From Phytoactinopolyspora halotolerans (lineage in GTDB: Bacteria > Actinomycetota > Actinomycetes > Jiangellales > Jiangellaceae): DNA of 64,000 nt. The position numbers were made by a program, and so were the translations under genes. The stretch lies in NCBI RefSeq assembly GCF_010550675.1, contig NZ_JAAGOA010000008.1, positions 186,001 to 250,000 on the forward strand, read 5' to 3'. Positions 1-8,273 of the stretch are shown piece after piece; within the stretch, counting starts at the first letter, position 1, and each line of letters starts with the position of its first letter. The notes under the pieces were generated by a model. It was given only the letters and a program-made list of their open reading frames with translations, did no database searches and had not been told where the DNA came from.

Positions 1-1146
1 CTTGAAGCACAGAATGTGAATGCGACTTGCATAGTTTTCAGCAGTTACACCGTTGATGAATGGCCGGGTAAGTATTTCCACTAATCCGACCGAACCTGTT
101 GTCTGGTTAAGGGCGATGTCCGCGACCGATGTCACAAATTCGTCCGCCGGATCTGCATTCCTCACTGCTTCGATCGCGAGATGAACTAGCCCGGCAGTCT
201 TGGGGTGCCGACCGAGGGCAGTTAGGACGAGTTTTCGACCGTGAACGCCAAGATCCACGGCCGCCCTGGCTATGTACCACGCTTGCCGATCATCAGCCCC
301 CCAGCGGTCGAACATCCGCTGAAGAGCCGCAGCTAGTCCCGCTTGGTCGAGATCCTTTAGCGCGCCCACCGCTGCGAACACCGGCCAAGCAGCCTGGCTG
401 GTCGGCGGTTCTAGCACACCCGACTCGTCCAGCAAGCTGAACCAGGCAACCGTCTTGATCCTCGACAGGAAGCGTCGCAGGTGGTTGGGGCCAGCCACGA
501 GGGACAGAACGGTCGCCGCGTCGTCGTTGTCGGGACTGTCTAGATCGGCCAGCGCGTCAAGCTCACGGTGCCGAACCTCCGGTGGCAGGAATAGCTGGTG
601 CAGCACAGCCATGCAATCGATCCAAAGTTGCTGTGCCTCCTCAAAGGTCACCGCGCCATGGACAGCTCTGTCGCATCGATCAATCAGATCCTGGTAGGTG
701 CGGACGGGATCAGTACCACGCGTTAGCGGCTCGGCTCCAGTCCGGTTCACGATCACAGCGATCAACCTCTGTTGGTGGACTCTGTCCTGTTCATGGGTCA
801 GCGCCATGTCGTCGATCTTGGCAAGTAGATTGTCGAGGGCACTCTCCTCGTCCTCGCCGGGGAGTCCTCTGATCAATTCGAAACTATGCTTCGCATCCAC
901 CACCGCCCGAGACCGTGTCTTCCACGTCCCGATGCCGTCCACGTCTTGGGACTCCGGGATCGCCTTCATCGCCTCGCGCATGCAATAGCCGATCAGTGCG
1001 GCCTGCCGGGTCACGGAACCGGGCGGCATCGCCAGCAGCTGCCTCGCTGCATGCAGAAACTCAACAGCCCGCCTGCCGCGATCAAGAAACTCGATAACGA
1101 GGTGGTCAAACAACTCCTCATCCGGTTCGTCGGTGATCACAAGCAT
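1..1146 (-). CDS. Large unknown, mostly helical protein, C-terminus beyond window edge (partial)
   Basis: An uninterrupted minus-strand frame of at least 382 codons starts at ATG 1146 (MLVITDEPDEELFDHL) and runs off the left edge without a stop. The N-terminal ~200 residues are helical and acidic. They are followed by a segment around residues 220-260 (LRRFLSRIKTVAWFSLLDES) and then repeated short helices. This layout resembles the HEAT-like regions of large proteins that often accompany defence systems, but I cannot name the family. No good Shine-Dalgarno precedes the start, so the true start may be further upstream. It lies inside the mobile element, beside a decayed transposon. Whether it is intact cannot be judged from this window. 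Confidence 0.7.
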   Translation of the reverse strand, partial: MLVITDEPDEELFDHLVIEFLDRGRRAVEFLHAARQLLAMPPGSVTRQAALIGYCMREAMKAIPESQDVDGIGTWKTRSRAVVDAKHSFELIRGLPGEDEESALDNLLAKIDDMALTHEQDRVHQQRLIAVIVNRTGAEPLTRGTDPVRTYQDLIDRCDRAVHGAVTFEEAQQLWIDCMAVLHQLFLPPEVRHRELDALADLDSPDNDDAATVLSLVAGPNHLRRFLSRIKTVAWFSLLDESGVLEPPTSQAAWPVFAAVGALKDLDQAGLAAALQRMFDRWGADDRQAWYIARAAVDLGVHGRKLVLTALGRHPKTAGLVHLAIEAVRNADPADEFVTSVADIALNQTTGSVGLVEILTRPFINGVTAENYASRIHILCFK

Positions 1147-1199
1147 TGTGTACCACGTCGAAGCACTGAACAGTAGTTGCCGATGTGGAGTACGCGAGT

Positions 1200-1816
1200 T
1201 CACCATCGGCGAGCCATCCGGTCATCGGCAAAGGTGGATACCTCTCGACGCCACCCAGTTGCGATGCGCTGGTCGAGGGCGGCCAGCGCGCCGAGTTTCA
1301 TCCGCCGGCGCGGGGCGGGCTGTCCGACGAGCAGGGTGGCCGATGGCGATCCATTGTCGAGTTCGTGATTGGTCAGCATGCGCACGGTTTCCAGCTGTTT
1401 CCGGGAGAGCAGCTGGGCTTTGACGAGGACTGGGGACGCGGCCGCGTTCGGCGTATTCGATCGCGAGACGTCGGCGGCTTGAGCGACCAGGGCGGCGCTG
1501 GCGAAAGTGGAGTTGCCCGCCCAAGGCGGTGACCCACGGCGTGGTTGATTCCACGGGTGCCGATCATCGGGTTCTTCGGGATGTAGATGATCGAGTACCG
1601 GGAGGCATCCAGTGTGGACAGCGCCGCACGGACGGCGACCGTCTTGCAGGCGCCGACCTCCCCGGCGATGACGCCGATCAAGCGTTCGGTAACGCACCAG
1701 CCGGTCCGGGCGATGGCCTCGTTGTGCCCGGCATGGCGGTGCAGCATCGCCGGCACCTGATCCCGGGCGAACGGCGAGCGTGAGAATCCCCAGTACGAGT
1801 TCAAGTTCTCGATCAC
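1200..1816 (-). pseudogene. ExeA/TniB-like transposition ATPase, frameshifted
   Basis: The 5' part starts at ATG 1816 with the family's typical opening (MIENLNSYWGFSRSPFARDQ) and a P-loop region GVIAGEVGACKT, and stays homologous up to about base 1545 (PKNPMIGTRGINHAV). Homology then continues in another frame, ALVAQAADVSRSN, then QLLSRKQLETVRMLTNHEL and LVGQPAPRRRMKLGALAALD, up to a stop at 1200. The Walker B position usually reads LLVDEA but here reads VLVKA, so the acidic residues are lost. The usual C-terminus after DQRIAT is also missing. At least one frameshift plus a catalytic change make this a dead gene. Confidence 0.75.
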
Positions 1817-1904
1817 GCCGCCCTCCCGTCCGCGCCGCCGTCACCATCGCCGTCGATGTCACTGTCACGGCCATCGTCACTGTCGGTGTCGTGGCGGACG
1901 TCGT

Positions 1905-2362
1905 CTACCGTGTCCTCGCGTCGGCGGCGCGGCTGTCGCCGTCGTCGGCATCTGCGCTGTCGGTGAACGCCTCGAGCTGGTCGGGCATCTGCTCACCGCT
2001 GGCTGCGGTGTTCACGTGCGCGTGGGCGATGTTGTCGTCGGTGGTATCCGGCATTGCGTCGGTGTCGTCGCTGGTGAGCATGGCGTAGCGGATGCCGGCG
2101 GTGAGCGCTGCGTCATGGTCGGTGGCGATGAGCCCGCGTAGTCGATACCGGTCGGCTGGTGTCGCTGCCGCGAGGAGCCGGTATCGGGGTCGGGTTCCGA
2201 GCGAGCCTTGGGATGCGAGTGCCGGCAGATGCGGTGCGGAACCGCCAGCCCGCAACTGGTGCCGCGGGAGCGGACCTCAAGCCTGGTCAGATCGAACGGG
2301 TAAAACAGGAGCTGGGACGTCGCATCCACGCAACGCCTGATCAACATCGTCGCGCGTCTCAC
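1905..2362 (-). pseudogene. Mu-type (DDE) transposase, C-terminal fragment, frameshifted
   Basis: The fragment encodes the C-terminal domain of Mu/TniA-like transposases: FYPFDLTRLEVRSRGTSCGL, followed by AVPHRICRHSHPKARSEPD and TGIDY. The reading frame shifts near base 2137 and continues as GLIATDHDAALTAGIRYAML to a stop at 1905. The N-terminal HTH and the DDE catalytic core are absent, so the gene was truncated near base 2370. It lies directly upstream of its ATPase partner remnant. Confidence 0.7.
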
Positions 2363-2394
2363 TCCACTATGTCGGTCCGCGGTCCCGATAAGAC

Positions 2395-2447
2395 TTGCGT
2401 AATCTCGCGTCTCTTCATAATCTGAGAACTGTCAGATTTTTCAGATC
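2395..2447 (+). promoter_or_regulatory. Putative promoter and operator of the RHH-RAMA gene
   Basis: An inverted repeat AATCTGA (2419-2425) / TCAGATT (2432-2438) with a 6-bp spacer is followed by another TCAGAT at 2441-2446. A weak promoter (TTGCGT at 2395, CATAAT at 2416, 15-bp spacer) overlaps it. The site ends about 30 bp before the start codon. A repeated TCAGAT half-site at a promoter is the kind of site a ribbon-helix-helix protein would bind, so autoregulation is plausible. This is inference. Confidence 0.45.
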
Positions 2448-2476
2448 AGGGGAAGTTGAGAAGGCGAGGTCGCTGA

Positions 2477-2881
2477 ATGCGTCGCATCGAGATCGACGAT
2501 GACGTCTACGCCGAGCTAGAGCGGCACGTACAGGGTTTTGAGCGGCCTAACGACGTGTTGCGCCGCCTCCTGCTGAAGGTCGACACCCGGCCCCCGAGGA
2601 TCGATGGGGTGTCCGGCCGTAGGGGAAAGCTCATGCCGCTCATCGAAGCGGGCCTCATTAAGCCGGGCGAGAAGTTGCAGCACGAGCAAACCCGGAAGGG
2701 GAACGTGTACGAGGCGACGGTCGCTACGTCGGGGGAGATCGTCACGGTGAAGGGGACCTACCAGGCACCGTCGCCCGCGCTGGCCGCCTTGGTCGGCAGC
2801 CAGATCGACGGCTGGGCGAATTGGCTGCACGCGCCCTCGGGGAAGACGCTGCGACAGTTGCGCCTCAAGTTGGAGCAGTAG
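2477..2881 (+). CDS. Ribbon-helix-helix / RAMA-domain fusion protein
   Basis: 134 residues. Residues 1-33 (MRRIEIDDDVYAELERHV) look like the SeqA-type ribbon-helix-helix DNA-binding and dimerisation module. Residues ~50-134 match the RAMA domain, named for its association with restriction systems and adenine methylases: LIEAGLIKPGEKL, then SPALAAL and DGWANWLHAPSGKTL. RAMA domains are usually fused to nucleases or methylases and are predicted to read modified DNA. A stand-alone small DNA-binding fusion is unusual. An AGGCGAGG element upstream can serve as ribosome binding site. It lies alone between the transposon remnant and the conjugation-type block. Function is unproven; a reader of methylated DNA or a silencer is my inference. 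Confidence 0.75.
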   Translation: MRRIEIDDDVYAELERHVQGFERPNDVLRRLLLKVDTRPPRIDGVSGRRGKLMPLIEAGLIKPGEKLQHEQTRKGNVYEATVATSGEIVTVKGTYQAPSPALAALVGSQIDGWANWLHAPSGKTLRQLRLKLEQ

Positions 2882-3178
2882 AGCGGCTCTGGCACGGCGC
2901 ACTCGCACAGCGATCTCGCGCGTCAGGGGGGTGTGAACGGCCTCAACCGCCGCGATACGACAGGGTGCGCGGTAGCACGTCATCGTGGGCCAATAGGTGC
3001 AATGCCGTGACGTCGTGGCTAAATTGCATCAGCTCCCGCCGCCTTCTCCTAGACGCCAGGTCATTGGCAAACGCGGACAGGCCGCTGGAACCAGGGGACT
3101 TGCTGCCGTTGTCTGGGTCCGTCGGGCTGATGAGAAGTCGACATCTTCGATTAGTTGGAACCCACGGCCGTCAGCTGT
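2882..3178. other. Gene-free stretch
   Basis: I see no supportable gene. On the minus strand a start-less open stretch of about 75 codons ends at 2932 and contains the phrase RELMQFSHDVTALHLLAHDD. It could be the tail of a lost gene, but nothing recognisable supports that. No clear terminator or repeat was found. Confidence 0.4.
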
Positions 3179-4189
3179 TCAGGGCGTGACGCCATAGCCA
3201 GCAAACCAGTCCTCGGGATCGATCGCCGTGGCGGTGCCGTCAAGGATGGTCAAGTGCAGGTGGGGCCCGGTGGAGAGGCCTTCGTTGCCGACAGTGCCGA
3301 TCTGCTGCCCGGCGGCGATGGTGTCGCCGGCTGTGACGTCGGCAGAGGCCATGTGTCCGTACGAACTCGAGAATCCATCTGCATGGTCAACCTCAACCAA
3401 GTGTGGACCCGCCCAGGGCCGAAACCCCACAAACGTCACCTCGCCTCCCGCGACTGCTATCACCGGTGTGCCCGCGGACGCGGCGAAGTCGAGGCCGTCA
3501 TGCAGCTTCCATTCTCCGGTGATCGGGTGCTCCCGGAAGCCGAAGCGATCAGTGATCCGGTAATCGCCTTCGCGGATGGGCAGTGATGCCTCGCATCCCG
3601 TTCCGCCCTCTCCGGACAGCTGCGCCAACCAAGCCCGGGCGTCGTCCTCGAACTCGGCGTAGCGGTCTGGGAAGGCGCTGCGTTGCACGGCCTGAGCAGC
3701 ATCACCAATAGGCATGCTCTGCCACCCGGGAATGTCAAGCAGCCCGGGCGGTTCGCTTGCCCCGTTCGTGGCGTTGGGCCCGCCCGGTCCACCGAAGAAG
3801 GCCGCCGCCGAATAGGCCGGATCCATAAGCTGCGCGGGCGAGCCCCATCCTGCCGAGGGGCGCTGCTGAAACACGCCGAGCGAGTCGCGATCCCCGTACG
3901 GTAGGTTGCGCAGGCGCGACTCGACCGCGGCCGCGGCCAACGCTACGACCAGCCCACGTCGTTCGACACCGGCCTTCTGCCCCTCGGCGATGATGATCGA
4001 GGCGATGCGCGCCCGTTCGGCGTCCAACTCCGTCGTCGCTGCCGGCTCCATGGTGCACAACGAATGGTCCGGCTCGTCGTCGATGCGCTCATCGTCGAAG
4101 TCTTCGCCGAACACGACAGCGACACTGAGAGTGGCGGCGAAACCGAACGCCACCAGAGCCGACACGATCGCCGTTACTGCCTTACCCAT
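3179..4189 (-). CDS. Membrane-anchored cell-wall hydrolase: lysozyme-like domain plus M23 peptidase
   Basis: 336 residues. An N-terminal membrane segment (5-27) is followed by a lysozyme/transglycosylase-like region (58-190; Glu90 in AAAVESRLRN, then GVFQQRPSAGWG). The C-terminal LytM/M23 zinc peptidase domain (208-330) has HDGLDFA (His230, Asp234), YGH and HLHL (His310, His312). All zinc ligands expected for M23 are present. Such enzymes open peptidoglycan locally for conjugation machinery in Gram-positive elements. The gene directly abuts the next membrane-protein gene upstream (stop/start junction 4189/4190), so they are cotranscribed. No other core secretion genes are visible in the window, which limits the inference about its role. 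Confidence 0.85.
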   Translation of the reverse strand: MGKAVTAIVSALVAFGFAATLSVAVVFGEDFDDERIDDEPDHSLCTMEPAATTELDAERARIASIIIAEGQKAGVERRGLVVALAAAAVESRLRNLPYGDRDSLGVFQQRPSAGWGSPAQLMDPAYSAAAFFGGPGGPNATNGASEPPGLLDIPGWQSMPIGDAAQAVQRSAFPDRYAEFEDDARAWLAQLSGEGGTGCEASLPIREGDYRITDRFGFREHPITGEWKLHDGLDFAASAGTPVIAVAGGEVTFVGFRPWAGPHLVEVDHADGFSSSYGHMASADVTAGDTIAAGQQIGTVGNEGLSTGPHLHLTILDGTATAIDPEDWFAGYGVTP

Positions 4190-4879
4190 CTACGGTTGCC
4201 GATCAATGACGCGCAGCAAGCGACAACCGTCGAGCTGCTTGGCGCACCCGATGAGCATCTGTAGTGACGGACGCACCGTATGCGTCTGCGGCGTGCCGTC
4301 CTCGCCGATGTAGTGGATCAGCTGCCGACCTGTTACGAGCACCATCGTGGTGCTGAGGCCGGCGTGGGTCAGCTTGGCGTCCAGTTCGACGTCATCGGCT
4401 CCAACGGGCTCGGCCACATCGAAGGACGCCCATTGCTCGTGCGCCGCCATCCGTTCCCACGCGTCCGGGTCGGGAACCAATTCCACGATGCCGGCCAACG
4501 CCGGCTCAGCAGTGAAAGCTGCCCGGGCAGCCTCGGCGTCGTCGGCATTGGCGCCCACGCTGACCGACCACAACGCGTCAACATAGATGTCGCGCTCGTC
4601 GCGGTAGTCAATGCCGTAGACGACCTCGGCGATCCAGCGGCCCAACGCGGCCGGATCGTCGACGGGTGCAGGCTGGGCGGCCAGGTGCGACGTCGGCCCT
4701 TGGTCCGCCTCCTCTGGTGTCGCCACCACCGCCGCGCCGCCCGTCGGGTCCGGCGGCCGCCGTCGACGATCGCCGTTCGTGACCTGGTCATCCCCTGAGG
4801 TTCCCAGGTACAACAAGGCAGCGACCGCGAGCACAACAACGGCCGTCAATACGAGCACGGTCCTCCGCGTCTTCAACAT
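4190..4879 (-). CDS. Membrane-anchored hypothetical protein of the element
   Basis: 229 residues with one N-terminal transmembrane segment (about 8-27), a proline/acid-rich linker and an extracellular domain of about 150 residues (GRWIAEVVYGIDYRDERDIY). A single N-terminal helix with a small outer domain, placed directly before a wall hydrolase, resembles accessory components of Gram-positive conjugation channels. I do not recognise the family. It ends where the peptidase gene begins, so translation is probably coupled. Confidence 0.7.
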   Translation of the reverse strand: MLKTRRTVLVLTAVVVLAVAALLYLGTSGDDQVTNGDRRRRPPDPTGGAAVVATPEEADQGPTSHLAAQPAPVDDPAALGRWIAEVVYGIDYRDERDIYVDALWSVSVGANADDAEAARAAFTAEPALAGIVELVPDPDAWERMAAHEQWASFDVAEPVGADDVELDAKLTHAGLSTTMVLVTGRQLIHYIGEDGTPQTHTVRPSLQMLIGCAKQLDGCRLLRVIDRQP

Positions 4880-4886
4880 TGATACC

Positions 4887-6803
4887 TCACAATCCCGCTC
4901 GGCCTCTGCAGAGAAATGCCCGGGCCTCGCCGCTCGAGCTCGCGCGCGGTCTTAGCTGCTCTCGTAGCCTTGATGAGTCGTCCAGGTCTGCAGACCTTGT
5001 GCTACGGCTTGGAGACGATGGGCTAAACGCAAACGCGACGTCGTCATCCACGACGATCAGTGCGCCGTCCGGGGTGGCACCCGCTGGAACATGTGTCGCC
5101 TCCGGCACGACGTTCACGGTGCCGTGTTCGTCATAGACAACCACGATGCCGTCATCGCGGACGCCCCACACGTTCGGGCCGACATGCGAGAGCCACGTCG
5201 TGTCATCCTCGACTGGAGCGCTGTGGCTATCGAGTGGCAGCACGACAGGGCCGAGCGCCACGCTCGCGGGTCGGTCGCCGCTGGCGGCGGTCAGCTCAGC
5301 GTCCTCGACCTCGTTCCACGCGACACGCGCTGACGCGACGCGTCGCCCTGTCGTGGCGTCGTGCACGGCCACGACCGCCGTACCGTCGACGGCTACACCC
5401 TCCGGCTCGCCCCAGACGACGGTGACCGTGTCACCGGCCATACCCACCCAACGCCGAATCACCATCCCGCGCGGGCCGTCTAGCGACACCGACTCCGGCT
5501 TTCCGCCGTGCACGGGGTTCCGCCATAGCACCGGTCGGCCATCGGAGGACACCACGACGTCGTTGACGACACCCATCGCCGTGGCACCATCCGGGATCCC
5601 CACGCGGACCGACCCCGCGGCCGTCAGCACATTGGCGTCGCCGGTCTGGTTCGGGACGGACACGAGGACCTGCCCGCCAGCTTGGCTGATCCGCGCGCGC
5701 TCGTTGACGTCGAACACGAGCGGGTCGGGGCCGAATGCCGGGCCGCCGACCACAAGCTCTCCTCGGCGTTGCCACACGACCACGTCTGTGTCATCCCACC
5801 GGGTCACGACAGGCGAACCCGCACCCGTGCCAGCTTCGCTCGACCACACCACGGTCCCGGTCGCCGAATGCACGAGCTGTATCCGCCCGGCAGCGGTGTG
5901 CACGGCGAGCAGGCCGGACCGGGTGAGGGCCACACAGGTCTCCTCAGCCAGATCGACGCGCCATAACGCCCGTGGGTACCCCGGTAGCGACTCATCCGGT
6001 GGGCTTGTCGTGTCGGAGCCGAGGACCGTGGAGACGTGCTTCTGCGCCCGTGCGACGGTGGGCGGTTCCGCGGCGACCATTACGGCAGTGCATGCGAGCA
6101 GGACGAGCATCGCGCACGCCACCACCGGCGCAGCCCAGTCGTGGGAATCGTCGCGATGACCGCCTCCAGCGGTGACTGCCTCCCGGTAGGTCGCCTTCGG
6201 TAAGCGTAACGGCGACGACCCGACCCTTTCGTCGCCAGATGCATCGTTCTCGTCCGGCTCCTCCGACTTCGGCGCCACCAACGCCGTCGACCGCTCTTGT
6301 GAAGCATCGGCAGCCATAGATTGCGGGACGGCGTGCCCATCGGGTTTAGCAACATCCGCGCCGCCGGAGAGCGTTGCACCCGCCGGCGGCGGCCCGTCGA
6401 CGCTCGTGCGCGGCGGTTCCGCTGTGTGGCCGAGCCGTTCGTCCTCGTCAGCCTCGTCGTCGCGCGCCGCCCGGGGATACGACGTCGCGCCGTCGACCAT
6501 GTCGCGCGACGGCTTAGGGTGGACCACATCACGGTAGGCGCGCCCGTGCTCGTCGACCGTGTGGACATGCAACGGGCGGCCGGCCTCGGTCGCCAACTCG
6601 ACCAGGCGGGTCCACGCATCCGCACGGTCCACCACCAGCTCCTGGCCCCAGCCGGTCCCGTTGATCACGGCGGTGGCGTCGCCCAGTTCGTCCAAGGTGA
6701 TGACCGCGGTCACGTCCGGGCGATACGCCACCACCATGCCCCCGTTCTCGTGCACTAGCCGGTCATCTGTAGGGAGCCCCGCTGCCGCGCACGCCACCCG
6801 CAC
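4887..6803 (-). CDS. Membrane protein with extracellular PQQ-like beta-propeller
   Basis: Up to 638 residues. The N-terminal ~95 residues are a small globular domain (AVITLDELGDATAVINGTGW). An acidic, low-complexity linker (100-220) leads to one transmembrane segment (225-245) and then a beta-propeller of PQQ/quinoprotein-like repeats (about 280-620; GSVRVGIPDGATAMGVVNDV, GELVVGGPAF). The GTG start at 6803 overlaps the upstream gene by 49 bp. ATG 6737 is an alternative that would leave an 18-bp gap. The orientation places the propeller outside the cell. Its role, perhaps as a surface or channel component of the element, is inference from context. Confidence 0.7.
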   Translation of the reverse strand: MRVACAAAGLPTDDRLVHENGGMVVAYRPDVTAVITLDELGDATAVINGTGWGQELVVDRADAWTRLVELATEAGRPLHVHTVDEHGRAYRDVVHPKPSRDMVDGATSYPRAARDDEADEDERLGHTAEPPRTSVDGPPPAGATLSGGADVAKPDGHAVPQSMAADASQERSTALVAPKSEEPDENDASGDERVGSSPLRLPKATYREAVTAGGGHRDDSHDWAAPVVACAMLVLLACTAVMVAAEPPTVARAQKHVSTVLGSDTTSPPDESLPGYPRALWRVDLAEETCVALTRSGLLAVHTAAGRIQLVHSATGTVVWSSEAGTGAGSPVVTRWDDTDVVVWQRRGELVVGGPAFGPDPLVFDVNERARISQAGGQVLVSVPNQTGDANVLTAAGSVRVGIPDGATAMGVVNDVVVSSDGRPVLWRNPVHGGKPESVSLDGPRGMVIRRWVGMAGDTVTVVWGEPEGVAVDGTAVVAVHDATTGRRVASARVAWNEVEDAELTAASGDRPASVALGPVVLPLDSHSAPVEDDTTWLSHVGPNVWGVRDDGIVVVYDEHGTVNVVPEATHVPAGATPDGALIVVDDDVAFAFSPSSPSRSTRSADLDDSSRLREQLRPRASSSGEARAFLCRGRAGL

Positions 6804-7822
6804 CGTGAGCTTCGAATGTCTGCATGGCCCGGTGCCGCCGTGGGTGGCGCCATACGGCTATCGACGCCGCGGCGCCTGCCTGGCCGGCCGGGGTCATCGA
6901 GGCCTGTACCTGCTTGGTCATCTGTTAACGCCGTCGCGTACCACGGCCGTTGAGTAGCACTGCCGAACGGCTCGACGAACGCAGTCACTCGCGCAAAGGC
7001 TTCCTTACTCCACACACCGGCCCGGTCGCGCAGGTGCGAGCGATGCAACTCCAACCACGTCGAACTTGGCGGACCGCCGCGCCGCGTCCCGATCAACAAC
7101 GCGGCCAGGGCCCGCCGCTGCGCCGGCGATAGCCACTCCAGCTGCGGCGAGCGATACACCGTCGTGTGCGTGCGCGAACGTGACTCCGCTTTCGAGACAG
7201 AATCCACCACGGCGCTGATCGCTTCTGCCGTTTCCAACGGCGGAGCACCGGCCGCCACCAGCGCCGCGTGGACGCTGCGCAGCGCCTCATCCCAGTCGGC
7301 CATGCCCGCAGGCTCGCTCAACTGCAGCACCTGCTCGCTCACCGGGTCCATCACGGACCTGTCGCGAACCTCGGCGTCGAAGAACGCCATCTGCTCCGGG
7401 CTGACCCGCGCCGCCGTACGTAAGGACGCGGCGTGGCGAGCCCGCACGGCGGACTCACCAAGCTTTCGTGCATGCCTCGCCGAGGTGCATAGCTCCTCGG
7501 CCCGCACCTCAGTGCTGGCGTGCTGACGCATGCGCACATGGATCAGGCGCCACGGCGAGCGAGCACCCTTGACCATCTCAAGGTGTGTCGCGATGAACTC
7601 CCACGCCACGCCCACTAAATGCGTCGCCAAGTCCGCGTCGACCACATCCGACCGGCGCAAGGCCCACCGGTGCGACGCTTCACCTAACGCGTCCAGCAGG
7701 TGACGACCCAGTCGGCCATCCCAGCCACCGCCGGACACGATCTCGTCCAGTGCTTCGCGCAGCCCATCATCGGTACGGACATCAGGGCATGTGCAGCACG
7801 GCATGCTCGTACAACCGCGCAT
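6755..7822 (-). CDS. Helical hypothetical protein, first gene of the element's minus-strand operon
   Basis: 355 residues from ATG 7822, chosen because GAGGAGG lies 6 bp upstream; a longer GTG start at 7867 lacks such a site. The N-terminus is cysteine-rich (MRGCTSMPCCTCPD). The middle is helical and basic (ATHLVGVAWEFIATHLEMV), with a layout that recalls sigma-factor-like helical proteins common on actinobacterial elements, but I cannot assign a family. It heads the operon 7822-3179 and lies just behind the GTTACCG operator at 7947-7972, which suggests control by an element regulator. The last 60 residues are low in recognisable structure. Confidence 0.65.
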   Translation of the reverse strand: MRGCTSMPCCTCPDVRTDDGLREALDEIVSGGGWDGRLGRHLLDALGEASHRWALRRSDVVDADLATHLVGVAWEFIATHLEMVKGARSPWRLIHVRMRQHASTEVRAEELCTSARHARKLGESAVRARHAASLRTAARVSPEQMAFFDAEVRDRSVMDPVSEQVLQLSEPAGMADWDEALRSVHAALVAAGAPPLETAEAISAVVDSVSKAESRSRTHTTVYRSPQLEWLSPAQRRALAALLIGTRRGGPPSSTWLELHRSHLRDRAGVWSKEAFARVTAFVEPFGSATQRPWYATALTDDQAGTGLDDPGRPGRRRGVDSRMAPPTAAPGHADIRSSRCGWRARQRGSLQMTG

Positions 7823-7946
7823 GCTGAACCTCCTCGTGACGTTGCGCCGACCAAGCTCCAGAGCCACGCATCAAAACCAGCAGGGGCGGGGGCGCCGGAG
7901 CTCGATCACTTGATGAGGTCACAGCCAATCGGCCGAGGCTTCCGGG

Positions 7947-7972
7947 CCGGTTACCGCGACGGTTACCGGGCA
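7947..7972 (-). promoter_or_regulatory. GTTACCG double repeat, putative operator of the transfer-type operon
   Basis: Two direct copies of GGTTACCG (starting at 7949 and 7961) lie exactly 12 bp apart and are followed by GGCA. The site lies between the GntR gene and the operon starting at 7822. The same arrangement recurs at 10005-10030 upstream of the excisionase-like gene, in the same orientation relative to its gene. The shared phase and position suggest one regulator controls both operons. Confidence 0.55.
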
Positions 7973-7995
7973 CCGGAATCTCGCAAATAGCTAGC

Positions 7996-8268
7996 TCAGA
8001 CCTCGGACCTGGTGCTCGGATCGGAGCGGTACGGGAGGACGAAAGTGCCTCTCGCCTGAATCGTGGTCACCAGGCCACGCGCGCGCAGCTCCGCTGTGGC
8101 GCGGCGCACGGTGCCGATCGCAACGCCATGCTGCTCGGCCAGTGAGCGCTCATTGGGCAATCGGGTTCCCGGTGCGAGCTCCCCCTGCGCTATCAGGCGC
8201 GCAATGTGATCGGCCAACGCCAGGTACACATAGCCCAGTTGGTGCACATGTCGATCAAAGCGTTCCAT
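7996..8268 (-). CDS. Short GntR-family repressor (DNA-binding domain only)
   Basis: 90 residues from ATG 8268 (MERFDRHVHQLGYVYLALAD). It contains a complete winged-helix GntR domain: LADHIARLIAQGELAPGTRL, PNERSLAEQHGVAIGTVRRA, ELRARGLVTTIQARGTFV. The usual effector-binding domain (UTRA or FCD) is absent. Stand-alone GntR domains of this type are typical regulators of actinobacterial integrative elements and plasmids. The upstream gene ends 5 bp before this start. It is the best candidate to bind the GTTACCG repeats at 7947 and 10005, though the excisionase-like protein is an alternative. Confidence 0.85.
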   Translation of the reverse strand: MERFDRHVHQLGYVYLALADHIARLIAQGELAPGTRLPNERSLAEQHGVAIGTVRRATAELRARGLVTTIQARGTFVLPYRSDPSTRSEV

Positions 8269-8273
8269 CTCGA

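Larger units (their letters stand above)
1200..2362 (-). mobile_element. Remnant of a Mu-type transposon (transposase C-terminus plus ExeA-like ATPase)
   Basis: Two adjacent broken minus-strand genes keep the order of two-gene transposons: DDE/Mu-type transposase first, then its ExeA/TniB-like ATPase partner. The transposase survives only as its C-terminal beta-barrel region with a frameshift. The ATPase has a frameshift and an altered Walker B region. The catalytic DDE core is absent. I could not identify terminal inverted repeats, so the limits given are those of the recognisable coding remnants. Confidence 0.65.
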
